Positions 1-7,105 of a DNA stretch of 14,930 nucleotides are shown piece after piece. The position numbers and the translations under genes were made by a program. The notes beneath the pieces were generated by a model. It saw only the letters and a list, made by a program, of their open reading frames with translations, was not told the DNA's origin and made no database searches. Within the stretch, counting starts at the first letter, position 1. Each line of letters begins with the position of its first letter. Source of the stretch: Ignavibacteria bacterium UBA6688 (GTDB taxonomy: Bacteria > Bacteroidota > Ignavibacteria > UBA10030); the NCBI GenBank assembly GCA_002454845.1, contig DKJQ01000242.1, positions 1-14,930 of the forward strand, given 5' to 3'.

Positions 1-40
1 CTAGAGACCTGGTCGAAAAGTCTCGCCACCCAGTTTGTAA

Positions 41-91
41 GCCTCCGGGTGTGCCCGGGACATACTCCGGTATGGTAGTGCGATCGGAGGC
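41..91. repeat. Compact multi-hairpin intergenic element
   Basis: The segment is bounded by GCCTCCG (41-47) and its exact complement CGGAGGC (85-91). Inside are two smaller hairpins: CCGGG-TGTG-CCCGG (45-58) and CATAC-TCCG-GTATG (61-74). If both inner hairpins form, the outer stem shortens to GCCT/AGGC, which gives a branched shape. It could be a REP-like repeat or the end of a structured RNA whose other part lies outside the window. I do not recognise the family. Confidence 0.4.
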
Positions 92-188
92 CTTCCAAAA
101 AGTCTGAACAATGAGTTGTCTGAGTTCGGGAGTTGTGGAATTCAGGCCGATTCTGGAACTCCAACGCGGGCGAGATAGCATCTCGCCC

Positions 189-262
189 TGCCCGCCCGAC
201 TGCCTGAGCCCGCCCGAACGACTGTGTCGTTCAGTCGGGCGGGGCAATCAGGCGGGCGGGCA
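189..262. repeat. Long imperfect GC-rich hairpin
   Basis: The arms run from TGCCCGCCCG (189-198) to CGGGCGGGCA (253-262), which are exact complements. Towards the centre, CCCGCCCG (209-216) pairs with CGGGCGGG (236-243), and the apex AACGAC-TGT-GTCGTT (217-231) pairs perfectly. A few mismatches and a bulge at 232-235 interrupt the stem. No T-tract follows, so it is not a simple terminator. The composition and layout resemble dispersed palindromic intergenic repeats. Copy number cannot be judged from one window. Confidence 0.5.
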
Positions 263-317
263 TTTTGGACGGCCTCTCGTCGTTTTCTGCCGGCGTTTCA
301 TCCCTGAGCAGGAAAGA

Positions 318-349
318 TTTGGACTTTCCCTCCCCTTTGACTATTTTAG
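318..349 (+). promoter_or_regulatory. Bacteroidota-type promoter for the kinase gene
   Basis: TTTG (318-321) is followed after exactly 20 bases by TATTTTAG (342-349). This matches the TTTG / TAnnTTTG pattern of the primary sigma factor of Bacteroidota at all but one specified base. A transcript starting shortly after 349 would carry a leader of about 70 bases before the start codon at 427. The same spacing recurs before the two secreted hydrolase genes, which raises confidence. Confidence 0.5.
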
Positions 350-426
350 TTCTGCCTTTCCCCGGTTGAGCTCCGGCCTAACCGGGCATCCCGATCCGTT
401 CACAAGTCAATCACTGGTCTGTACCG

Positions 427-1545
427 ATGAACACAACGAAAGTGCTTGTCATTGACGACGAAGTTTCCATACGGGAAACGATCGTTATCGTCCTGAAGAA
501 GCACAGCTATGCAACGTTTAGCGCGTCCAATGGGGTGGAGGGGCTGGAACAGGCGCGCAAGCAGCTTCCGGATTTGATCGTCTGCGATATCAGGATGGAG
601 CTGGTGGACGGTTACCAGGTCCTGACCGCCATCCGAAACGACCCCACAACGGCTTCCATTCCCTTCATCCTGATCACGGCCGAGCAAAGCAAGGCGGGTA
701 TGCGGCAAGGGATGGATCTCGGTGCCGATGATTTCCTTCTCAAGCCTTTTTCGTCCTCCGAGCTTGTTTCGGCAGTGAAGGCAAGGTTGCAGAAGCATGA
801 GGCGCTTGTTCAACAAGCTGAGACAAAACTGGAGCACCTGCGAGACCAACTGAGCACGGCGCTTCCGCACGAACTCCGGACGCCGTTGAATGGCATTCTC
901 GGTTATTCCGATATTCTCCGCAAGCAATTTTCGGAGCTGGAGCCGATCGAAGTCTCCCAGATGGCGGAACGAATCTACAAGAATGGGAAGCGGCTCAACC
1001 GACTCGTCGAGAACTTCCTGATCTACGCGCAGATCGAAATCCTGAAGATGGATTACCTGAAGATCGAATCGCTTCGCAAGAGCAGCACAACCGATGTCGG
1101 TCGCATGATCGACATTCTCGCACGGCAGAGGGCGTACGAGTCAAACCGTTCGACGGACCTGACGCTTGGACTTCATACGGCGGACATAGCCATCTCCGCC
1201 GATTATTTCAGCAAAATCTTTGAAGAGCTGTTTGACAACGCGCTCCGGTACTCCAGAAAAGGGACCGTGGTCGAGATCCATACGGAGGTCGACCGCCAGG
1301 CGTTTCACATGAAGATTCGTGATGCAGGTCGCGGGATGACCTCGGAACAACTCCATAGCGTCGGGGCCTACATGCAGTTCGATCGAAAGATGTATGAACA
1401 ACAGGGTTCAGGTCTCGGATTGACGGTGGCCAAACGGCTCGCAGAGATCCATGGCGGGTCCCTGACCGTCCAAAGTGAGTACGGCAAGGGAACCACAACG
1501 ATTGTCGCCCTCCCCCTCTCGCATGGGGGCGAAGCGACAGCGTAA
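427..1545 (+). CDS. Receiver domain-histidine kinase fusion protein
   Basis: A cytoplasmic two-component protein of 372 residues. Residues 1-122 are a response-regulator receiver domain with the acidic pair D10/D11, phospho-acceptor D54 in VCDIRM, and K106 in LLKPF. A short coiled linker follows. The kinase dimerisation domain has its phospho-histidine at H148 (PHELRTPLNG). The ATPase domain has the N box at N271, the G1 box DAGRGM (D299) and the G2 box GSGLGL (327-332). All catalytic residues are present, so it should be active. There is no membrane segment and no DNA-binding output. An N-terminal receiver joined to a kinase usually receives phosphate from, or is tuned by, another kinase. 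The PAS kinase 78 bases downstream on the same strand is the natural partner. No clear ribosome binding site precedes the ATG at 427, but homology begins right after it (KVLVIDDE), so the start is convincing. Confidence 0.93.
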   Translation: MNTTKVLVIDDEVSIRETIVIVLKKHSYATFSASNGVEGLEQARKQLPDLIVCDIRMELVDGYQVLTAIRNDPTTASIPFILITAEQSKAGMRQGMDLGADDFLLKPFSSSELVSAVKARLQKHEALVQQAETKLEHLRDQLSTALPHELRTPLNGILGYSDILRKQFSELEPIEVSQMAERIYKNGKRLNRLVENFLIYAQIEILKMDYLKIESLRKSSTTDVGRMIDILARQRAYESNRSTDLTLGLHTADIAISADYFSKIFEELFDNALRYSRKGTVVEIHTEVDRQAFHMKIRDAGRGMTSEQLHSVGAYMQFDRKMYEQQGSGLGLTVAKRLAEIHGGSLTVQSEYGKGTTTIVALPLSHGGEATA

Positions 1546-1612
1546 GGAGTCCAAAAGGTTTCATCTATCCCCCCCCTGCGTCAACTTCTTTCTTGCTTTT
1601 CCTCATCCAGCC

Positions 1613-1617
1613 GGAGG
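1613..1617 (+). promoter_or_regulatory. Ribosome binding site for a TTG start
   Basis: GGAGG sits six bases upstream of the TTG at 1624. No ATG or GTG in this frame is as well placed. It fixes a TTG start for the five-PAS kinase. Confidence 0.75.
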
Positions 1618-1623
1618 CTCTGA

Positions 1624-4491
1624 TTGGCGCGGAAGAAGAAACAACCTGCCGGTGCATCGTCCGCTCGTGCGAAACGCAGTTCGCTGAAATCGAGCCAAAG
1701 CGCAAAGACCAAACGACGCGTCCGTCCCGCAACCCGTCCGGCTCCCGGACTCCCCGCCCCCCTTCCCGCGGAAAAGGATTTTCACCTCCGAACGGTCCTG
1801 ACTGGTGCCCCGATCATTTTGTTTGCCCTCGATAAGGAGGGCGTCTTCACGCTTGCGGAGGGGAAAGGACTTGAGAAGCTGGGCCTTCGGTCGGATCAAC
1901 TTGTGGGTCGGTCGGTCTTTGACGCGTTTCGCGCCCTCCCCGGATTGGGGGAAAAGTTCCGCGAAGCGTTGGACGGATCTCTCCGCCATTCCGTCGACCG
2001 GATCGGCGATGCCTTGTTCGAATCACAGTTTTCCCCTCTGAGGAATCAACAGGGTACCCTTACGGGGATCATCGGCGTCGCGACCGATATCACTGAGCGG
2101 AAACGGATCGAAGATGTGCTCCGGATGACGGAGCAACGTTACCGGACGCTGATCGACAGCATGAGCGAAGGGTTGTTGATGGTGGACCATGACGATGTGA
2201 TCCAGTTTGTGAATGATCCCTACTGTGTCATGGTAGGGTATCAAAGAGAGGAACTGCTCGGCAGGGTGGCGATGGACACTCTCCTTCGACCGGAGGATCG
2301 TGAGCTGATGAAGAGCCGCAACACCCATCGCATGCAGGGAGTAGCCGAACAATATGAAATCCAGCTCAGAAAAAAGTCCGGCGAGTTGATCTGGGTTCAA
2401 ATCGGTGCGGCCGCCATCACGGACGCCGAAGGAAACGTTGTCGGATCCATCGCCGTCCAGACCGATATCTCGGGAAGGAAGAAGGCGGAAGAGTATCTCC
2501 AGGAATCGGAGCGGCGCTTCCGACAACTGGCCGAGAACATCCAGGGAGTGGTCTGGATGGCAGACCAGCGAAAACCGGAAATGCTCTTTGTCAGCAAGGC
2601 CTACGAAACCTTGTGGGGGAGGAGCCGCAGGAGCCTGTTCGAGAACCCCCGGTCGTTCCTCGACGCCATCCATCCGGATGACCGTCAGCGCGCGGAGCGG
2701 GGGATTGAACGCCAACTCAAAGGGTCCCCGACGGAAGAGACGTACCGGATCATCCGGCCGGACGGGACCATCCGATGGGTGCGGGACCGGGGTTTTCCCA
2801 TCATGGACCGGTCCGGACAGGTGTACCGGATCGCCGGCATTGCGGAGGATATCACCGAACGTGCAGCGCTCGATGAGAAACGAAGGTCGGGTGAAGAGTG
2901 GTACAAAGACCTCGTTGAAAACATCAGCGAGATTTACTTTGTCGTGGACAAGGATGGAAAGATTACCTACTGCAGTCCCAACATGGAGATGCTGACCGGC
3001 TACCAGGTGCAGGAAGTGTTGGGGAGCTCATTTGTGATGCTGATCAGCCCCCAGGACCGGAGGCGGGTTCTCCGTTTCTATCTCGACCGGACACAGGACG
3101 GCACGCTGGATGCCAGGATTGAATTCCGCGGAAGGAAGAAGGACGGGGATGAGGAGTGGGTCGAACAATCGACCCGCGTCATCCGCGATCCTGCGGGACA
3201 GGTGGTGGAGTACCGCAACGTCGTGCGGAATATCCGCGAACGGAAGAAGGTAGAGGGACAGCTCCGGCTCCTGGGCCACGCCGTCGAAAGCACGTCGGAG
3301 ATGATCTGTATTACGGATATGGAGGACCGGTTCACCTTCGCCAACCGGGCGTTCCTGAACGCCTATGGCTTCGAGCTCTACGAGTTGGTCGGCAGGGGGC
3401 CGGATACGATTGGATCGCCCAGGAATACTTCCGAAACAACCCAGGCCATCTTTCATGAAACGAGGAAGGGGGGATGGAAAGGGGAACTGATCAACCGTCG
3501 GAAGGATGGGTCGGAGTTCCCCGTGTTCCTGAGCACCTCCCTCATCCGGAATGAGGATGGCGTGCCCGTGGCCCTGATGGGCGTGGCCCGCGATATCACC
3601 GAGGAAAAGAATGTGCTCGCAGAGATTCGGGGGATGGCAACCGGCCTGGAACAGCGCGTCCTGGAACGGACGGCAGAGATAGCGCTCCAGAAAAACGAAC
3701 TTTCGCGCGTGAACGAGCAACTGGAGGGAGTCATTGACCAGTTGAAGGAGGCGAAGGGCAGGGCGGAAGAAGCAAACCGCGTCAAGAGCCAGTTCCTGGC
3801 CAATGTCACCCACGAGCTGCGCACGCCGCTCAATTCCATCATCGGGTTTGCCAACGTGCTGCTGAAAAACAAACAACAAAACCTCAATCGCCAGGAGATC
3901 GATTACCTGGAAAAAGTACTCGGTAACGGTAAACATCTGCTGAATGTGATCAACCAGATGCTCGACCTGTCAAAGATTGAAACTGGTCGTACCGATTTGG
4001 AGATCACCTCGATCTTCCTCGCGACCTTGATCCGGGAGACGGTGGCAGAGCTCGAGGCCCAGGCGCCCGAAGGGGTTGAAATCCGGACTGAGATCCCCAA
4101 CCAAATCGCCCCCTTCCGGACCGATTATGGCAAGCTGAAGCAGGTCCTCATTAACCTGATCGCCAACGCGCTCAAGTTTACGAGGCGGGGGAACGTGACC
4201 GTTTTGATGGAAACGAATCCGCTTACGGCCCAACCCGTCCGGATCGATGTTCGGGACACCGGTATCGGCATTCCGGCGGAGAAGCTCGGGGCGATCTTTG
4301 AAGCGTTTCATCAGGTGGATAATTCTCCCTCCCGGAAGTACGAAGGAACAGGACTCGGGTTGACGATTTCGCGCGCGCTCTGCGGGGCGATGGGGTATCG
4401 TCTCGACGTGACGAGCAAGGTGGGGGAGGGTTCGGTCTTCAGTATCTACCTGGTTCAGCAGCCGGGAAAAGAAACAGGCGAACCGGCATAG
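1624..4491 (+). CDS. Five-PAS cytoplasmic histidine kinase
   Basis: A soluble sensor kinase of 955 residues. A basic, proline- and lysine-rich tail (1-48) is followed by five PAS domains at roughly 50-165, 168-292, 296-418, 423-545 and 547-665. Each ends in the usual DITER-like PAC motif (for example TDITERKR, TDISGRKK, EDITERAA, RDITEEKN). A coiled segment (about 665-718) leads to the dimerisation domain with H730 in THELRTPLN. The ATPase domain carries N848 in the N box, D878 in DTGIGIP, and the GTGLGL loop from G908. There is no membrane helix and no receiver, so signals must be sensed in the cytoplasm, through ligands or cofactors of the PAS domains. The start is TTG with GGAGG six bases upstream. 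It probably shares a transcript with the receiver-kinase gene before it. Its gene converges with the FKBP gene, with 34 bases between the stops. Confidence 0.94.
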   Translation: MARKKKQPAGASSARAKRSSLKSSQSAKTKRRVRPATRPAPGLPAPLPAEKDFHLRTVLTGAPIILFALDKEGVFTLAEGKGLEKLGLRSDQLVGRSVFDAFRALPGLGEKFREALDGSLRHSVDRIGDALFESQFSPLRNQQGTLTGIIGVATDITERKRIEDVLRMTEQRYRTLIDSMSEGLLMVDHDDVIQFVNDPYCVMVGYQREELLGRVAMDTLLRPEDRELMKSRNTHRMQGVAEQYEIQLRKKSGELIWVQIGAAAITDAEGNVVGSIAVQTDISGRKKAEEYLQESERRFRQLAENIQGVVWMADQRKPEMLFVSKAYETLWGRSRRSLFENPRSFLDAIHPDDRQRAERGIERQLKGSPTEETYRIIRPDGTIRWVRDRGFPIMDRSGQVYRIAGIAEDITERAALDEKRRSGEEWYKDLVENISEIYFVVDKDGKITYCSPNMEMLTGYQVQEVLGSSFVMLISPQDRRRVLRFYLDRTQDGTLDARIEFRGRKKDGDEEWVEQSTRVIRDPAGQVVEYRNVVRNIRERKKVEGQLRLLGHAVESTSEMICITDMEDRFTFANRAFLNAYGFELYELVGRGPDTIGSPRNTSETTQAIFHETRKGGWKGELINRRKDGSEFPVFLSTSLIRNEDGVPVALMGVARDITEEKNVLAEIRGMATGLEQRVLERTAEIALQKNELSRVNEQLEGVIDQLKEAKGRAEEANRVKSQFLANVTHELRTPLNSIIGFANVLLKNKQQNLNRQEIDYLEKVLGNGKHLLNVINQMLDLSKIETGRTDLEITSIFLATLIRETVAELEAQAPEGVEIRTEIPNQIAPFRTDYGKLKQVLINLIANALKFTRRGNVTVLMETNPLTAQPVRIDVRDTGIGIPAEKLGAIFEAFHQVDNSPSRKYEGTGLGLTISRALCGAMGYRLDVTSKVGEGSVFSIYLVQQPGKETGEPA

Positions 4492-4525
4492 CGCCGATTC
4501 GCCCGTTGGAGGTCTTCCGTCCGGA

Positions 4526-5215
4526 CTACTTGACTTCGATCAATTCGATTTCAAATATGAGGGTCGAGTTCGGGCCGATCTCCCGACTTTGACCGCGGTC
4601 ACCGTACGCCAGGTTTGCCGGGATGCATACCTGCCACTTCGATCCCACACGCATCAGCTGAAGAACTTCGGTCCAGCCTTTGATCACGCGGGCAACCGCA
4701 AAGGTCATCGGTTGCCCTTGTTTGTACGAACTCTCGAATTCAGTGCCATCAATGAGCGTGCCGCGATAATGGGCCGTGACGGTATCTTTGAGCGCGGGTT
4801 TCTTTCCCTTGCCGTCCACCAGGATCTTGTACTGTAATCCGCTCGGCAGGGTTACAACGCCCGGCTTCTTCTTGTTCTCGGCCAGGAAGATCTCGCCCTC
4901 CTTCTTGTTTTTCTCAGCCGCTTTCTTCGAATCCGCCTCCATTTTCGCCATCATCTCTGTCTGAAACGCCGTCATCACTTCACGCATTTCACTGTCCGTC
5001 ATGGACGGGGTTGCCCCCGAGAGGGCGTCTTTGATCCCCCGGAGAAGGAGGTCCGGGTTGATATCGATTTCCCGTTCCTTGAAGTTTCTTCCGATATCGA
5101 GGCCGATGCTGTAACTGACTTTCTCCTTTTGTGTCTTTAAGGCGGTTTTCTGCTGTGTCGCTTGTTGCGGACCCGACAGTCCGAGCACGATTAACCCTGC
5201 GATCCATGAATTCAA
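4526..5215 (-). CDS. FKBP-type peptidyl-prolyl isomerase, exported (FkpA/Mip-like)
   Basis: A folding helper of about 229 residues that isomerises proline peptide bonds, probably in the periplasm. The N-terminal part (about 22-115) looks like the helical dimerisation domain of FkpA/FklB/Mip proteins (YSIGLDIGRNFKER, then a long charged helix rich in K and E). The C-terminal FKBP domain (about 120-229) keeps the active-site aromatics: AHYRGTL, GTEFESS, VIKGWTE, AYGDRG and STLIFEIELI. The start is uncertain. The frame opens with TTG at 5215, and ATG is absent. A hydrophobic stretch (WIAGLIVLGLSG) looks like the core of a signal peptide, but the positive n-region expected before it (SRKGR in the same frame) lies upstream of the TTG with no usual start codon. 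It is divergent from the sigma-factor gene and has no cysteine that would suggest a lipoprotein. Confidence 0.9.
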   Translation of the reverse strand: MNSWIAGLIVLGLSGPQQATQQKTALKTQKEKVSYSIGLDIGRNFKEREIDINPDLLLRGIKDALSGATPSMTDSEMREVMTAFQTEMMAKMEADSKKAAEKNKKEGEIFLAENKKKPGVVTLPSGLQYKILVDGKGKKPALKDTVTAHYRGTLIDGTEFESSYKQGQPMTFAVARVIKGWTEVLQLMRVGSKWQVCIPANLAYGDRGQSREIGPNSTLIFEIELIEVK

Positions 5216-5257
5216 GAGCCTGCCCTTTCTGGAAGTAGATGCGAATGGAAATTGCGG

Positions 5258-5272
5258 GATGTTGACAACATC
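5258..5272. promoter_or_regulatory. Perfect 15-base palindrome, candidate operator
   Basis: GATGTTG-A-CAACATC is a perfect inverted repeat in the 138-base spacer between the divergent FKBP and sigma-factor genes. It is 43 bases from the FKBP start and 82 bases from the sigma-factor start. The size and symmetry suit a dimeric repressor. I cannot name the regulator. Confidence 0.4.
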
Positions 5273-5353
5273 TCAAAGTAAGCCTTTTTCCCCTGTATTT
5301 CTAGCACAAATTCCCTTACAATTTCCGGAGGGGGCGTCCGTCTATTCTATGAC

Positions 5354-5935
5354 ATGGTTGCAACAGTGAACATCGAAACCCAACTGCATCGCCGCAACGT
5401 GACGATTGAACGGGCCGCTGGAGCCGAGCGAAAGCGATTGCTCGATTTCATCCGGCGGCGTGTCCGCACGCATGAGGATGCAGAGGATATCCTGCAGGAT
5501 GTCTTCTACCAGCTTGCGACCAGTTATAGCGTGACCGAGCCGATCGAGAAGATCACCTCATGGCTCTTCACCGTTGCCCGGAACAAGATCATCGATTGGT
5601 ACCGGAAGAAGCGTCCCGAATCCCTCCCCGGAGGTGAGGGAAACCCGGCCGTCCCGCTCAATCTCGAAGATATTCTCTACGATCCGAGGCAAAATCCAGA
5701 CCGCGTCTACGCCCGCTCCATGGTCTGGACAGAACTGGCGGATGCGCTCGATGAGCTCCCCGACGAGCAGCGGGAGGTGTTTGTGCTCCATGAACTGGAA
5801 GGAAAGAGCTTCAGGCAGATTGCAGACCTGACGGGGGAGCCGCTGAATACTCTCCTCTCGCGCAAGCGCTATGCCGTGTTGCATCTCCGGGAACGGTTGC
5901 AGGAGTTGTATGCGGAGTTTGATGGATCATCATAA
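5354..5935 (+). CDS. ECF-type RNA polymerase sigma factor
   Basis: A sigma-70 family factor of 193 residues with only regions 2 and 4, as in the ECF group. Region 2 (about 20-90) shows the core-binding motif EDAEDILQDVFYQL and the promoter-melting stretch SWLFTVARNKIIDWYRKKR. Region 4 (about 125-180) shows the helix-turn-helix ALDELPDEQREVF ... GKSFRQIADLTGEPLNTLLSRKRYAV, which reads the -35 element. The linker is acidic. No anti-sigma factor with a zinc HxxxCxxC motif follows. Instead a small two-helix membrane protein lies 87 bases downstream, and it may sequester the sigma factor or be controlled by it. The ATG at 5354 lacks a close ribosome binding site: GGAGGGGG (5327-5334) is about 20 bases away. 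Translation may therefore be weak, although homology supports this start well enough. Confidence 0.93.
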   Translation: MVATVNIETQLHRRNVTIERAAGAERKRLLDFIRRRVRTHEDAEDILQDVFYQLATSYSVTEPIEKITSWLFTVARNKIIDWYRKKRPESLPGGEGNPAVPLNLEDILYDPRQNPDRVYARSMVWTELADALDELPDEQREVFVLHELEGKSFRQIADLTGEPLNTLLSRKRYAVLHLRERLQELYAEFDGSS

Positions 5936-6006
5936 AAAAGAATGTTTTTCGGCCGGTTGCATGCAGGCCCGGTCTGTCAGGAAATTTCACTCTCATAGAA
6001 ACAGTT

Positions 6007-6011
6007 GGAGG
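6007..6011 (+). promoter_or_regulatory. Ribosome binding site that decides the 6023 start
   Basis: GGAGG lies 11 bases before the ATG at 6023. A longer reading from TTG at 6005 would place the start codon on top of this site, so the ATG is preferred. Confidence 0.6.
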
Positions 6012-6022
6012 ATCATAGAACC

Positions 6023-6385
6023 ATGAACCCCTGGTGGATGTGGAAATTGGGTAAAGGACTGTCGTTTCTTGCGGTCGCACTCACGGTGTTTGGGCTGATC
6101 GTGATGTTGCTGTGGAACGCCCTGGTGCCCGAACTCTTCGGCGGTCCGTTTCTCTCCTTCTGGCAGGCTGTGGGCTTGCTGACCCTCTCGCATATTCTGC
6201 TGCGAGGGTGGGCCCCCTGGCGCTATGGGAAAGAATGGCGTGATCGTCGTTGGAAGCAAAAACTCGAGGAAAAACTCGCGGCCATGACGCCCGAGGAACG
6301 CGAGCAATTCAAAGAGGAATGGAAACACCGGTGCGGGTACTATCCCGGCGAAGAGAAAGAAGAGAAAAAAGAGGCGGGCGGATAA
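6023..6385 (+). CDS. Small two-helix membrane protein next to ECF sigma
   Basis: A protein of 120 residues of unknown function. After a tryptophan-rich start (MNPWWMWK) come two hydrophobic helices, about 12-38 (LSFLAVALTVFGLIVMLLW) and about 44-62 (LSFWQAVGLLTLSHILL). A highly charged cytoplasmic-looking tail follows (about 65-120), with MTPEEREQFKEEWKHRCG and a lysine/glutamate-rich end. From memory, small proteins with the same plan (LWN-LMP-LFG, SFWQALGLLxLS, MTPEEREKFK...RCG) are common in Bacteroidota, often beside ECF sigma genes, and are annotated as hypothetical. The tail also recalls the conserved helix of Spy/CpxP-like metal-stress proteins, but that is only a resemblance. The position right after the sigma gene suggests either a membrane anchor or anti-sigma role, or a co-regulated envelope protein. 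Function is not established. Confidence 0.8.
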   Translation: MNPWWMWKLGKGLSFLAVALTVFGLIVMLLWNALVPELFGGPFLSFWQAVGLLTLSHILLRGWAPWRYGKEWRDRRWKQKLEEKLAAMTPEEREQFKEEWKHRCGYYPGEEKEEKKEAGG

Positions 6386-6451
6386 GCCAGATCAGGAACA
6401 TCCTCCCGTTTCCAAACGTCATCAGAACCATTCAAGGAAGGGAACAACAGT

Positions 6452-7105
6452 ATGAACATCGGAGTATTGGGAACCGGCATGGTAGGGGGGGCCATAGGAA
6501 CAAGGCTGATCCAGCTTGGCCACGCCGTGAAGATGGGCTCCCGGACAGCGGACAACGAAAAAGCGGTGGAATGGTCGAAAACGAACGGAGGGAACGCGTC
6601 TCACGGGACATTCGCCCAGGCAACCGCATTCGGTGAACTGCTCTTCAATTGTACGCATGGCGTTGCATCGCTCGATGTGTTGCGACAAGCGGGGGAGGGG
6701 AACCTCGGCGGGAAAGTCCTGATCGATATTTCCAACCCGCTCGATTTCTCCAAAGGCATGCCCCCGACCCTCTCGATCAGTAACACCGATTCGCTCGGTG
6801 AGCAGATTCAGAAAGCCTATCCAAGGGTCAGAGTGGTGAAGGCGCTCAATACGGTGAATTGCATGGTGATGGTCAATCCGGATCTGATCAACGGCGGCGA
6901 CCATACGCTCTTTATGTGCGGAAACGACGCGGCCGCCAAGTCGGAAGTTAAAACGATGCTGCACAGCTTTGGATGGAAAACGGAGAATATCCTGGACCTC
7001 GGCGACATCACCAACGCCCGCGGTACCGAAATGATGCTGCCGCTGTGGGTCAGGCTGTACGGGGCGTTCCAATCCCCCATGTTTCAGTTTAAGATTGTAC
7101 GGTGA
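6452..7105 (+). CDS. NADPH/F420-dependent oxidoreductase-like Rossmann protein
   Basis: A protein of 217 residues of the family that includes F420-dependent NADP reductase. The N-terminal Rossmann fold begins at residue 2 with GVLGTGMVGGAIG, which binds the dinucleotide. The second strand ends in MGSRT, and the arginine there usually favours NADP(H) over NAD(H). Further family features are the strand LFNCTHG, DISNPLDFS, the VVKALNTVNCMVM stretch, and GDITNARGTEMMLPLW near the end, which is typical of the C-terminal helix that faces the substrate. Whether the partner is F420 or another small molecule cannot be told. No F420 biosynthesis gene is in the window. A clear ribosome binding site (AAGGAAGGGA, about 6434-6443) precedes the ATG. 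The stop overlaps the next start (TGATG), so the following phosphoesterase is translationally coupled. Confidence 0.88.
   Translation: MNIGVLGTGMVGGAIGTRLIQLGHAVKMGSRTADNEKAVEWSKTNGGNASHGTFAQATAFGELLFNCTHGVASLDVLRQAGEGNLGGKVLIDISNPLDFSKGMPPTLSISNTDSLGEQIQKAYPRVRVVKALNTVNCMVMVNPDLINGGDHTLFMCGNDAAAKSEVKTMLHSFGWKTENILDLGDITNARGTEMMLPLWVRLYGAFQSPMFQFKIVR

Larger units (their letters stand above)
1..426. other. Intergenic region with palindromes and a promoter
   Basis: I see no believable gene in this stretch. The one open frame of any length (111-455, plus strand) starts without a ribosome binding site, runs straight through a GC-rich hairpin, and overlaps the start of the kinase gene in another frame. 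Its residue composition is that of translated GC-rich repeat. What the region does hold is a compact multi-hairpin element (41-91), a long imperfect GC-rich hairpin (189-262) and a promoter-like pair (318-349) that faces the kinase gene. Both structured elements look like dispersed intergenic repeats, but one copy in the window is not enough to prove that. Confidence 0.6.

Noticed and set aside
111..455. A 114-codon plus-strand frame at the left end.
   Set aside because: It encodes translated GC-rich palindrome, lacks a ribosome binding site, and overlaps the kinase start and its promoter.
3028..3936. A 302-codon minus-strand frame inside the PAS kinase gene.
   Set aside because: Antisense shadow of conserved PAS and kinase motifs.
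5262..5290. TTGACA at 5262-5267 as a classical -35 box for the sigma-factor gene.
   Set aside because: The position 17 bases downstream reads TTTTTC, not a -10 box; TTGACA is better explained as the centre of the palindrome.
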